A stretch of DNA of 64,000 bases from Zoroaster sp. YZ-2022. Its lineage: Eukaryota; Echinodermata; Asteroidea; Forcipulatida; Zoroasteridae. The notes under the pieces are model-generated. The model ran no database searches and had not been told where the DNA came from. It was given only the letters and a program-made list of their open reading frames with translations. The DNA lies in assembly GCA_029582265.1 (NCBI GenBank), contig CM055823.1:12341716-12405715 (forward strand). The letters are read 5' to 3'. Below, in pieces: positions 32,409 through 43,233 of the stretch; position 1 is the first letter of the stretch, and the number at the start of each line of letters is the position of its first letter. Made by a program: the position numbers and the translations under genes.

Positions 32409-32454
32409 TATCTTAAGACTTTCACATGTTGGTTGTGTATTGTGTGGATGCAAA

Positions 32455-32620
32455 GAGAGTAAGGCCGTTTTTGTAATTACTTAGATTACGGATTTTTTTC
32501 TCTCCTGAAGTTGGGCGGGTAACAGAGAGAAAAACATCACCACCAATTGAAGGTGCTCTCCTATGAGAGCGCCCTCAATTGAAGGTGCTCTCCTATGAGA
32601 GCGCCCTCAACGCACTGTCT
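32455..32620. repeat. Dispersed repeat with a doubled 36-bp palindromic phrase
   Basis: CAATTGAAGGTGCTCTCCTA then TGAGAGCGCCCT is present twice in tandem (32545-32610). Upstream GGCGGGTAACAGAGAGAAAA corresponds in reverse to 52600-52690, where GAGAGCACCCTCAGTTGG also occurs. Confidence 0.7.
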
Positions 32621-33435
32621 GCACAGAAAGTGAAAATAGAGCTGCTGCACTGCAAACATTTCATTATTTTTTTAATTTTATTTTTCTTTAAACTTAGGAA
32701 ATTGTGATTTTTGGGCGGCGATTTAAAAAAAATTCAAAGAATCTGAAATTTTGGGTGGCAGGTCTGTAAGGCCCCCAAAAAAGTCTCTTGTTTCTGGTCA
32801 TCGGTTGGCTTCAAAATCGATGCGGTAATTTGTAAGAAACACCCAAAATATTTCATTTAAAATTAAACCAGCAAAAGATAACAATCTAGGTAAACAGAAA
32901 CTTTTAAGTGGTTTGTCAGGGAACCAGTCATCTGGGTGGCTGATGGTGCTCCAATGTGCTGTGTCAATGTGACCATGATGGTTCCTCAATGCGCCGTATT
33001 GAGCCCTCTGGATTACCAGTGTAATGAATGTAGATTATGATCAATGTTTAAGCATTAATGCAAACATTCCTGAGTGTTGACCAAGCTTTACATCTCTTGG
33101 GGGTATGACTGACTGAGATCTGTGGCTGGATTTGATGTTGTCCATGGGCGCACCCATGACTTTATTCTCAGCGAAGGCTCCAACAGGCCTGGAATTTCAC
33201 TCTTGTTGGGGCAAGCCAATTTTCCTGAGTAAATGGCACTTCTATTAAAATATATCAGAATGTCTAATGGGAACATTTTTAAGGGGCACCGAGCAAAAGA
33301 GAAAGGCTGTTGCTTCCGTGACAGTCCAGTCCTGCCCACATACTCATCACTTACATGTATGAATAACGAAATATATGTATGTAAAACATGTATGTAAAAA
33401 ATTTAAGATGCTAAATTGACTTATTTTGTTAATGT
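32621..33435. other. Stretch without recognised features
   Basis: A+T-rich, with two echoes of GTGATTTTTGGGCGGCGATTT (also at 5029-5049), hinting at a diverged repeat. No exon supported. Confidence 0.45.
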
Positions 33436-33438
33436 TTT

Positions 33439-34236
33439 TTAACCCTAACTCCCTAGCCTTAATTACCAGGTACCTTCCTCAATCCTTCATAATCCTCCGA
33501 AATGTGTTTGTGCATAAAACTCACTGCCTCAATCCTTCATAATCCTCCAACTTGAGTTTATGCATGAAGCTCACTGCCTCAATCCTTCATAATCCTCCAC
33601 TATCAAATGCACGACCCTCCTCAATCCTCTATAATCCTCCAATTGGTGATTTTCGAACGTGCCTCATTCCTCCAAAATCCTCCAAATCCTCCGGAGGATA
33701 CAAGATTATGTTTCTGTCAATCCTTCACAATCCTCCATAATCCTCCATAATCCTCCACATTCATCCAAAGTAAATTTCCATTATGCCCTCAATCCTCCAC
33801 AATCCTCCAGGATCTCTTTGAACCACGCTTCCTCAATCCTCCACAATCCTCCACTATCAAATGCAGGACCCTCCTCAATCCTCTATAATCCTCCAATTGG
33901 TGATTTTCGAACGTGCCTCATTCCTCCAAAATCCTCCAAATCCTCCGGAGGATACAAGATTATGTTTCTGTCAATCCTTCACAATCCTCCATAATCCTCC
34001 ATAATCCTCCACATTCATCCAAAGTAAATTTCCATTATGCCATCAATCCTCCACAATCCTCCAGGATCTCTTTGAACCATGCTTCCTCAATCCTCCACAA
34101 TCCTCCACTATCAAATGCAGGACCCTCCTCAATCCTCCATAATCCTCCAATTGGTGATTTTCGAACGTGCCTCATTCCTCCAAAATCCTCCAAATCCTCC
34201 GGAGGATTATAGAGGATTTAGGAGGGTTAGGGTTAA
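33439..34236. mobile_element. Large TTAA MITE (CCCTAAC-type) with internal 254-bp tandem repeat
   Basis: TTAACCCTAACTCCCTAG at the left and GGAGGGTTAGGGTTAA at the right. Most of the inside is CCTCAATCC..CATAATCCTCC phrases arranged in about 2.5 units of 254 bp (CTATCAAATGCA.GACCCTCC at about 33600, 33853 and 34108). Confidence 0.92.
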
Positions 34237-34599
34237 TACATACTTTTGGGGTTAAAACATACAAACATAAACATTGTAAGGGCATTGTGAGAAGGAGTGG
34301 GTGAACTCAAACCCTCCAAGTCCCCTCCCCCACATGTAGGTGTGTGTACGTACTGTAGTGCATCTGTTAGTGCATCTGTTAGTGCATCTGTGTACATTTG
34401 TACTTGTTTCATATTTCATACTTACATACCATGCGTATAAAATTAAGATTTGCCACTTAAACAGCTAAATTCTGGGCTAGCTCTGTAATACCCTTCTACA
34501 CATGAACGCCACTCCGATCCACAAAATTCTGTTCTTGAGCAACCTTCAGTACATACATGTACATGTACTAGCCTGCTGTCCTTTCCAAGTAATCTTACA

Positions 34600-34812
34600 A
34601 AATCAACTGTGTGCCACCCAAGGCCACTGTAAATGTTTGAACATATTAGTATGGCCTGCAATGTATCAATGGGAGACCACTTTACCCTGCAATCTCAGTG
34701 GTGTGACAGTGCACAGAAGGGTAAACCATAGGAGGCCACTGGCAACAGCTAATGGCTTGGAGTGGCCTGAATGGGTTGTTTCAAAAATTGCACTGATTGT
34801 AGGAGGGTTAAG
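34600..34812. mobile_element. Incomplete TTAA MITE (CCCTCCTA-type)
   Basis: The right end CACTGATTGTAGGAGGGTTAA and ATGGCTTGGAGTGGCCTGAA match the element at 57445-59385. The left end is not clear. Confidence 0.65.
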
Positions 34813-34849
34813 CAGGAGATGGTGCCCATGCTGTAAGCAAAGAATTTAG

Positions 34850-35690
34850 TAAATAGCAACACCATGAAACTGGGTCCTGTTCTATGTATACGTGTACAGT
34901 ATACACATGATCTGTCTCCATGGTAGGACTCATCAACTAAATGCCATTAAACATGATGCGAACTCACACCCCGGGAGTATCTGGTGATCATTATTCTGAA
35001 ATAGAAGGACAATTCTGTTCCTTATGTTACACCTATTAATTCATAAGTAAAGGTCATTCCAATACCTGCCTTCCTGTATAAACTGCAGTTGTCACCTTGT
35101 AAACACAATGAAAGTGCATTGCTTCTGTCTACAGCCAAAGGAAAATCAATCAAATTTTTGCCATACAGTACATTCCCAAAAATTGTGTCCATCAGGTTTA
35201 TGGTTAAAAGACACACATTTGGTAAAATGTCAGTCATGTTGAGATTCATGTACTACATATGTACATGACCAACCTGTGAAACCAGAAAATATTGTTTGTA
35301 TTCATTGGGAAATTTACATACATAATGAGCATACGCATGGATTTCTCCAGATTCCAGAAGACAATTATTTGAAGAAAAAAATAATAATTTATGAATTGTA
35401 CTAAAATAATAGTACCACAAATAGAAAATAGTTCAAGGGATGTTAGTTTATTATACAGCTATCTGGAAAACTATATGCAGAGGGTTTTGAAATGAACGTA
35501 CATTGTACATATATATGTATACATGTGTATGCATGTACATGCATGTACGTGATTGTATCAAACATCCCTTGAAATCTTTGTCTGAAAAGCTAACATTTTA
35601 AAAAATAGTTGAGTACAAAATACATGTATGTAACATTTTCCAATAATTCATGAAATTTATATGTTTGTAATTATATATAAATTCCGGTTA
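34850..35690. other. Stretch without recognised features
   Basis: A+T-rich with many CATGTA/TACATG words (for example about 35498-35550). No gene seen. Confidence 0.45.
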
Positions 35691-35697
35691 CACTCAA

Positions 35698-36020
35698 GAA
35701 CTCAAGTTCTGGTGTTAGCAGCAGAATGTGGGTTCGAATCCCGGCCGTGACACTTGTGTCCTTGAGCAAGACACTTAACCATAATTGCTTCTCTCCACCC
35801 AGGGGTTAAATGGGTACCTGTGAGGGCAGAGTTGGTTGATTAGCCCTACATGTATATGCGCTGTAATGGCAGCAATTAAGCTGTATACTCCCCAGGGAGC
35901 TGAGATGGTTTCAGGAATGATTTATGAGCCTTATGAGCAGGGGTAATAATATGCACCTTGAGCACCACTCAGTTGGTGGATACATGCGCTATATAAGTCC
36001 ACACATTATTATTATTATTA
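35698..36020 (+). repeat. tRNA-derived SINE lacking the A-box
   Basis: Starts AACTCAAGTTCTGGTGTTAG, intact B-box GGTTCGAATCC, and ends in (ATT)n. It carries an extra CATGTA at 35849-35854 compared with all other copies. Confidence 0.95.
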
Positions 36021-36255
36021 CATGTAAATTGAATACAAAATTGAAACTTTCATACATGTAGGTTAGTTTATACATGTACATGTACACCTTGAAAACTATA
36101 GGGTTGAAATTAATGCTACCAAATACCAATGTTGAACATGTACGTGTACTGTACGCACCTTCTCTTATATATTTTTTTAAATTAAAAAAAAAAAACATTA
36201 TTTAAGAATTAAGAGTCTGCACCCAACCTCAAATGCTGACTGACAATCTCATTAA

Positions 36256-36468
36256 AACCCTAACTGGCCCTTTCAGGTATTTCACAGACACCCTGCTGAA
36301 TGCAACACAATCCAACAACAGAAAAGTGTGTAGGCTGCTCAATGCAATAAGATCCACCAGCTAGAACAATGGTTCTTTTGTTCTCTGCTGAGGGCATCAA
36401 GATATGCAAAACAACTTTTGACATAGTACATTTGTTGCATCTTGTTGCACTGAGCAGGGTTAGGGTTA
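36256..36468. mobile_element. Probable CCCTAAC-type MITE with decayed TTAA
   Basis: AACCCTAACTGG at the left and GCAGGGTTAGGGTT at the right, with internal pairing (AGGTATTTCACAGACACC is not repeated elsewhere). TTAA is imperfect at both ends. Confidence 0.6.
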
Positions 36469-36537
36469 TTGATGAAAATGATTGCATTAGGATAATAAAC
36501 ATCCATTGAAATATGCCGATGTATGAGACAATCTCCC

Positions 36538-36803
36538 TTAACCAGTTCGCGTCGGAGGCCGTGTATACACGCAATTTTTTTTTGCACCACGGATCGGAGA
36601 GCGTCTAAACACGCCATAGGAAACTCCGGAATATTTGTATGCATGCTCGGTTGACGTGGCAACGAGCCGAGTGTTACAGTGACATGCTCGGCAGACGTGG
36701 CCACGCGCTGTGGAAGCTTCCATGATTAACGTGTTTGTGTGGGAAAAAGAAACCCTCACAGGGGCCCAGAAAAACATTTTTATTCCCGACGCGAACTGGT
36801 TAA
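36538..36803. mobile_element. TTAA MITE (CCAGTTCGC-type), short copy
   Basis: TTAACCAGTTCGCGTCGGAGG to CCCGACGCGAACTGGTTAA, TTAA at both ends, 266 bp. The outer parts match the 636-bp copies at 38818 and 50274, but the middle differs. Confidence 0.92.
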
Positions 36804-37164
36804 TGTCAGTAGCTATCAGGTCAAGTAGGCTTAACCTTAATGCTAAGTCAACTCAAATATAGGGGGTTTTTGAGTGCAATGAAATCCAAGTTAAACAGAC
36901 CCCGCGGCAAATTCAATTAAACTTCATCTGTACTACATGTACCTTGGAATTGGAATTTAAGGATAAATCATGGTTATGGGGGAACCTTCCTTATTAAGCA
37001 TATACACAATGTGCAAATCTGAGGGATACCCTGGAAACCTAAAACTAACTGGGACAACAATGACGGTTGCCTATTTGGCAACCTTATTTTTTGTCAAATC
37101 AAATCAAATCAAATTATGAACATGAAGGATATATAATCAAGAGAAGTTGATGTAGCCAGTTTGA

Positions 37165-37345
37165 CTTTAAAGGGACAGTACCGTCACGATCTGAGCAGAC
37201 TTTCAAAAGGGCATGGATTTGGTGTCCTGGTTTAAGACGAACACAGTTACTACAATTTACTGGCTCATTTATGCAGCAGCAACGGTAATATGAGCTTATC
37301 ATGTGGGGTATTATTTTCAGTCACTGAGTTAATCTAAAACTAGTA
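37165..37345. repeat. Dispersed repeat adjoining the 27-bp satellite
   Basis: Complement of about 30300-30500 (AGTCACTGAGTTAATCTAAAACTAG and CATGTGGGGTATTATTTTCAG). The satellite starts exactly where its CCGATTCATGCCC-like arm begins. Confidence 0.8.
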
Positions 37346-37346
37346 T

Positions 37347-37918
37347 TCCGATTCATGCCCTGTTGTAAGCTTGTCCGATTCATGCCCTGTTGTAAGCTTG
37401 TCCGATTCATGCCCTGTTGTAAGCTTGTCCGATTCATGCCCTGTTGTAAGCTTGTCCGATTCATGCCCTGTTGTAAGCTTGTCCGATTCATGCCCTGTTG
37501 TAAGCTTGTCCGATTCATGCCCTGTTGTAAGCTTGTCCGATTCATGCCCTGTTGTAAGCTTGTCCGATTCATGCCCTGTTGTAAGCTTGTCCGATTCATG
37601 CCCTGTTGTAAGCTTGTCCGATTCATGCCCTGTTGTAAGCTTGTCCGATTCATGCCCTGTTGTAAGCTTGTCCGATTCATGCCCTGTTGTAAGCTTGTCC
37701 GATTCATGCCCTGTTGTAGCTTGTCCGATTCATGCCCTGTTGTAAGCTTGTCCGATTCATGCCCTGTTGTAAGCTTGTCCGATTCATGCCCTGTTGTAAG
37801 CTTGTCCGATTCATGCCCTGTTGTAAGCTTGTCCGATTCATGCCCTGTTGTAAGCTTGTCCGATTCATGCCCCTGTTGTAAGCTTGTCCGATTCATGCCC
37901 TGTTGTAAGCTTGTCCGA
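37347..37918. repeat. 27-bp satellite, about 21 units
   Basis: The unit CCGATTCATGCCCTGTTGTA plus AGCTTGT is nearly perfect. One unit lacks an A (about 37718) and one has an extra C (about 37871). Because 27 is divisible by three, several frames stay open on both strands, producing fake nine-residue repeat proteins (such as MPCCKLVRF). It should not be annotated as a gene. Confidence 0.97.
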
Positions 37919-38395
37919 TAATATTGAATATCGCGATACCTTTTTTTTGTTCAATTACGATATCGAGACCCGAGATATCGGCAAATCGCGATTAAAAAAG
38001 TATATGGTTAAAAAACAAATCGCACTTGTGAGTCAAGTCAGAAATTCCATGGAAACAAACTTAGGCCAGTCTTTTCAGCTTTCGTAAGTGAGAAGCAAAC
38101 TACACTTCAGTGGTTAGTGGTTAGGAGCTGCCATACATGTAGGGGTCCAGACCCAGAATTCTGTTGTTTCTCTTAACCCACTCAAAGAAATCTATTCAGA
38201 CAGATTAAGTATTGGCAATTGAATGAGTTATTGGATCGGCACTTGTAGAGGGGATACATGTACATGTACATACCTATGGTTCTCATCGCTAAAGCAATCA
38301 AACGTGAATGAAACAAAATAATTGCAATACTATTTACTACAAAAATTGCGATTATGTTTGATGATATATCGTTTGATGATATACCCTGTTGATCA
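37919..38395. repeat. ATATCG-rich dispersed repeat, second copy
   Basis: Matches 28590-28930 in order (AATATCGCGATACC, AGAAATTCCATGGAAACAAA, CATCGCTAAAGCAATCA, GATATATCG). It contains an unrelated insert near 38105-38230. It carries two tandem CATGTA units at 38257-38268 where the other copy has none. Confidence 0.8.
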
Positions 38396-38817
38396 TTACG
38401 ATATTGTCCCTTGAATGATGATTACACATTTACAGTGGATATTATATATCTCTGGTAATGAAATCATGAATTTCTGAAAATATCACTGCAGCTCATAAAC
38501 CTGTTGAGTTTTCCATGTAGATGTGGGAGGAATACCCCAGACAAATATACTAGGGAAAACCCACGTAAGGACCATAAAAACCACATCGTTGTCTTGGGCA
38601 CAAGTGGATTTCAAAACCCACAAAGGTGAAAAGGTGAGGAAAATAATCCTTCACCAACCTCACCTGGGATTTTCAAGAAATAAACTAAGAGTCATTGAAT
38701 ACCAACAATCTACTGTAAATGCAGTTTCACTATTTTTGCCGTTAACGACACAATGGAATAAGCTTAGTTTAACATGTATATGTCTTGATTCTTATGTAAA
38801 ATTTTTTTTTTTTTTTT

Positions 38818-39453
38818 TTTACCAGTTGATGTCGGGAATATTTATTTTTTTCCAGTCCCCAGTGCGGGTTTATTTTCAGTGAAAAATCTGAAAAAATTTC
38901 TATCCATTAATAATTTTTTTTGTCAATGAAACTAAGTTCGGACACCCAAATAAACACCTTTACTCATTGACATTTCGAGAATTAAATGGCTAGTTTCTTA
39001 ATTACGATTGTGTTTGTTCAGCACAATTAGACCGTTGGCAAGCCCCTATGCAGCGGCCTATTAGCGACCAGCGCCCGGTCGAAAAGACGGCATACCCGGA
39101 GAGAGATCGAAGGCCTGGTAAACAATGGATATAAATCCGTCTTTACAAATTCTTGGCTGGTATGTCAAAGGAACAGGTCTTGGATAAAGGGATTACACAA
39201 AAATCAACAAAAAGAATGAACTCGTTCAGTGTTTGCAGTGCATTTTGTCCGGGGCCACCGAACCGTGACCCCATGGACTCCGAGAAACGATTGCGTGTAT
39301 ACAAGTCAGCCGCCACGACGGCATGCCATGTGTGGCGTGTTGACAAGTCTCCCGGTAACACACACAAAAATCGGAATGCGTGTTTAGACGCTCTCCGATC
39401 CGCTGTACAAAAAAAATTGCGTGTATACACGGCCTCCGAAGCGAACTGGTTAA
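38818..39453. mobile_element. TTAA MITE (CCAGTTCGC-type), long copy 1
   Basis: From ACCAGTTGATGTCGGGAATA to GAAGCGAACTGGTTAA. The left TTAA is altered to TTTA. A frame of about 100 codons (SKEQVLDKG.TQKSTKR ... SAFCPGPPNRDPMDSEKR) is open and also open in the copy at 50274. I recognise no domain in it. Confidence 0.88.
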
Positions 39454-39514
39454 AAACCTTCATGTTCGGTTTCCCAGTTAACCGAAATTCAGTACCCGAA
39501 GGCCACACAAACTA

Positions 39515-40355
39515 GCTAGTTGGCAAATGTGTACACATTTTCAATCAAAACGCATTCAATAAACTTCCCACAATGATTGTTTAATAACTAATGCAGCAAA
39601 AACAGAAAGTCTAAAACACCAAAATGGATGGCAATTTTTTATTTTTTCTATTTATTTATATTTTATTTCTAATATCAATGGTTTTGGTTAGCCGGTTAGC
39701 TAATTTCTAAACAGATCTACATGTAGTGTATTTTCTGCTGGTTAACCAGTTAACCGTCTCAATAAGGCCCAATTCAAAATTTCAGAATTGTCCAAGAACT
39801 CTTTTAAAGACACGCATATACCCAAGGAGTAATGTACAACATGCACACAGAGCTCGAGTTCAATCTTCACAGTAACTTATAAAAAGGTACACTGTCCATT
39901 GATAATGACACTGAGTGTACTGACAGTAGATGTAGGTCATGCTTGTTGCTAGGCAGTGCTAGGCAGTGTCAATCATGTGTCAATTTCTCCCACAATGCCA
40001 GGATAGAGAATAGACGCAAGATTAATCACAGCACACTGTCTGGTATAATGCATGCTTGGTTACTATAGTACATACATACATGTACAATTACTGGCAATGG
40101 ATTGGTTTTTGTTACATTACATAGAGAAGGGTATACTATACATGTATGTAGTGTGTATGCATATTTTCAGTAAACTGTGCATTTAAATGCGCACTGAATA
40201 CTGTTGGTATGCTTTATACAAAATTTGAACGTACATGTACATGTACTACAATGTGTGAGATATTTCATGACATTTCAAATGGGAATCTTGGAAACCATCA
40301 TTTAAAGCTGTTAATGTACAGTACATGTATGTAACTGCAGATCTAAATTTACAAT
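39515..40355. other. Stretch without recognised features
   Basis: A+T-rich, several TACATGTA words. No gene or repeat partner seen. Confidence 0.45.
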
Positions 40356-40361
40356 TACATG

Positions 40362-40607
40362 TCGTCGTGTCAGTGTAAAAACGTCGTATCTCCGAGTTAC
40401 GACGTTTTTGCGCAAAACCAGTTTGTGTCAGTGCAAAAAGGTCGTATGTAACAAGTTCCCGGATGAATGCACAAAAGCAATGGCTGAGATACGAAGTTGT
40501 TGCACAAACATTTTTTAATGTATGTAAATTGATGCAGATTGACGACGCGCTGTACATACGACCTTATTGCATTGTGAACATACAACGTTTTTGCAATGAC
40601 ACGACGA
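40362..40607. mobile_element. TIR element (TCGTCGTGTCA ends)
   Basis: TCGTCGTGTCAGTGTAAAAA at the left and TTTTTGCAATGACACGACGA at the right. An internal palindrome AACGTCGTA...TACGACGTT follows the left end. No ORF; single copy here. Confidence 0.8.
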
Positions 40608-41360
40608 TGTATACACTATTGGTAATCTCAAAAAACATTCAAAATGATCACAGTTTTACAATTTACCAACTTGGTGTAAAGTTGATAATGGTATCAAACA
40701 GCCCTTTGAACATTTCTGTCACATGTGCTACATTGTCTTCAAGTAAAATTAGTGAAATAATTTTGAAATAATTAACAAATTATGAGAGTTTGCTGGTTAT
40801 TCCAAGATAATGTTTGTATCCGCCCACATGCGCTCTTCATTCTCGTAGCATATCCCTTTACAATCCCAAGTGCATCAAAAACCTACCCCCTGGTTTTGCT
40901 TGACTTTAGTGGATTCAGTACTATACATGTATGTTTACATACATGTAGCCCAGTGAATAGAGCATGATGATACCATACATGTATCAAATCCATCAAACTC
41001 CACCTGGCTGCTTTTGTTGGATTCTAGACTGTACACATATTAGCCAAGTCGTGGATAACATGTACTTTGCATTTGCCATTGTACCAATTCCATCAAAGTC
41101 CAATAACTGGGTGACGGTTTAGTGCATGTCGATTGATTCTAGATGAACAAGAAGGTTCAATGAGTTTCCTAGAGCCAAAATGATTAGGGGTACGAGAAAC
41201 CAAATTTTTTTCTGTGTTCCGCTCACAGTTGCAGGATAAATAATATTTTAAAGAGGATACATGTATAAAAGGAAGTTGGATTGGAAGCTTTCCAGAGTGG
41301 AAGTACAGTAAGGTTTGTAAGGTTTGTAGTAGGCGTAAGGTTTGTGGTAGCACCATGTGT

Positions 41361-41596
41361 CAGAGCTGCCAACTCTTCCGGATTCTGCGGAAGACTTCCG
41401 TATTTGACGGTAATTTACTTACTTAAAATATATGCAAGGAGGCCTCTCCTTTTGGTGCCAAAAAGCCTAAAACCCCTGGACCCCACCCGCAAGGGCTCGC
41501 TCGCTCAGCTCGCTCGCTGCGTTTGCTTCGATTGAGTCTTTCTGATTAGAAAATTAAATCTTCCTCATTTTCAAAAATCATATGTTGGCAGCTCTG
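41361..41596. mobile_element. Short MITE of the CAGAGCTGCCAAC family
   Basis: CAGAGCTGCCAACTCTTCCG at the left and ATGTTGGCAGCTCTG at the right; ATGTGT directly abuts both ends. Inner sequences (GAATTCTGCGGAAGACTTCC-like, GCTCGCTCGC, AATCTTCCTCATTTTCAAAA) equal those of the 2.3-kb element at 59654, so this is an internal-deletion derivative. Confidence 0.88.
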
Positions 41597-42056
41597 ATGT
41601 GTGTAAACAATCTGTTATTAGGTGTTGTAACAACTGTTGATTCTGAGAACAAAGAGAGATAAATAAACGTTTTGATGCGTATGCTCAGATTGTCTTTGAC
41701 AGTTTTCTCCTGAAACGTGTTTTTCCTGAAGATCATCATAGTACTGAAAGAAGCATCATAATTTACATGTACACTTACCACTGGTTCTTCTCAGAACCAA
41801 CAATGTATTACAACTCCTGATAGAATGTTATGTACATTACATGGTGCCTAGACTGCAAACCTTACTCCTACTGATATAAAGACACTCAAGGAAAGCTTTG
41901 ACTACTATTCCCTTAACATTTTTAACGGCATTTTTTAAAGGAAATCAATACTACGTGCTCAGCACATAAATCTTTTAGCAATTTTTTCTACTGAATATGT
42001 ATGACTATATACTGATTACATGTCCACCAGGAGCTCCATGCAGAAACCACTCTGAC

Positions 42057-42248
42057 CAGTGGCGTAAATCTGTCAAAAAGTGTGGGGGGGGGGGGGGGGG
42101 TGTGATATTAAAAAACCAAATTTCCCCTTTTTTGGCTCGTGTTTTCAAATTATTCACTTTTTAACTTTTTTTTTACTGCTTGAAAAATTTTCAAGATCCT
42201 ATGGACCATTTCCCCCCCCCCCCCCCCTTTCTGGGATTTACGCCCATG
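42057..42248. mobile_element. hAT-like MITE with poly-G and poly-C
   Basis: CAGTGGCGTAAATCTG at the left and GATTTACGCCCATG at the right, flanked by ACTCTGAC and ACTCCGTC (6/8). A G-run of about 17 and a C-run of about 17 can pair with each other. Confidence 0.75.
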
Positions 42249-42779
42249 ACTCCGTCACTTGAGAGGGATTCCAATTCACCTACAAATTGGGTATGGATCG
42301 GGGTGTCGTGCCCATGTATGTACTGTTGACTTGACAATATTTTAAAATGCCAAGCCCTGGATAAGCAAGCACTTGATATTTTCAGAGTTCATGACTGTAT
42401 AGCTGTGATTTAACTGCCATCATGCATGAAAGCTAGTCTCATTTCCTATAAAAGAAATTTAAAAAAAAACACTTGCAGCACATGCTAGAGTTAGAACACA
42501 TCTCATGTGTTGCCTGGTAACCTTCATCAACACCTGTAACCAAGCACCTTGGAGGTCAAGTAAGGAATAACAGTGTACATGTAGGTATAAAGATCAACAG
42601 AGTGTAGGACATAGATAGGCTGAGCCAGTCCATGATTTGTTCACGAGGGATCTGTGAGTAAACACACTGCATGGTGGCAAATTGATAAAGGCCCCTATGG
42701 GCAAATATGATTTTTTTATAAATTGGCTTTTGGGGCTATTGACTTTGAAGAATCAGTCTAAGTTCCTTACTTCCTGTTT

Positions 42780-43195
42780 TATATTTTGTCATGCCAAGTG
42801 TTTGGTCCTTACACCAACGCAATGTATGAAGCACTGTATACTCAGTGCTTTCCATGTTTCTGTGAAAAAAAAAATCACAGATGACATGTGCTGGATTCGA
42901 ACCTATGACCTCCTGCTTAAAATCCTACCTATGTATAGCAGCAGGTACCGTGATATGTAGATTGATAGAACTCTTGCATTTGGTTGATAAACAATTGAGT
43001 TGATTTGGCCCTTACACTGATGTAATGTACATGTATGAAGCACTGTATAGTCAGTGCTTTCCGAGTGTCTGTGAAAAAAATCCACTGGCGGGATTCGAAC
43101 CCAAGACCTCCTGCTTACTAGTGCAGTTGTCTAAGTAATCTCTCAACCACCTACAGTGTACCTTGCCCAATGACAATTGGGTGGCTAGAATCCTA
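42780..43195 (-). repeat. Second tRNA-like SINE family, two copies
   Basis: Two similar units (about 42780-42960 and 42965-43195) share CTTACACCAACGCAATGTATGAAGCACTGTATA-like phrases (20-base core ATGAAGCACTGTATA), CAGTGCTTTCC, TGTCTGTGAAAAAAA and then an antisense B-box GGATTCGAACC with ACCTCCTGCTTA. Related pieces lie at 45110-45215, 46550-46625 and 63740-63890. Confidence 0.75.
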
Positions 43196-43233
43196 CATGT
43201 ATAGCGGGTATAGGTGTACATTTACAGTCTAGA

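Noticed and set aside
37321..37921. Long frames on both strands with nine-residue repeats
   Set aside because: They follow automatically from a 27-bp satellite whose unit length is a multiple of three; no start context, no splice sites, unit shared with a dispersed repeat.
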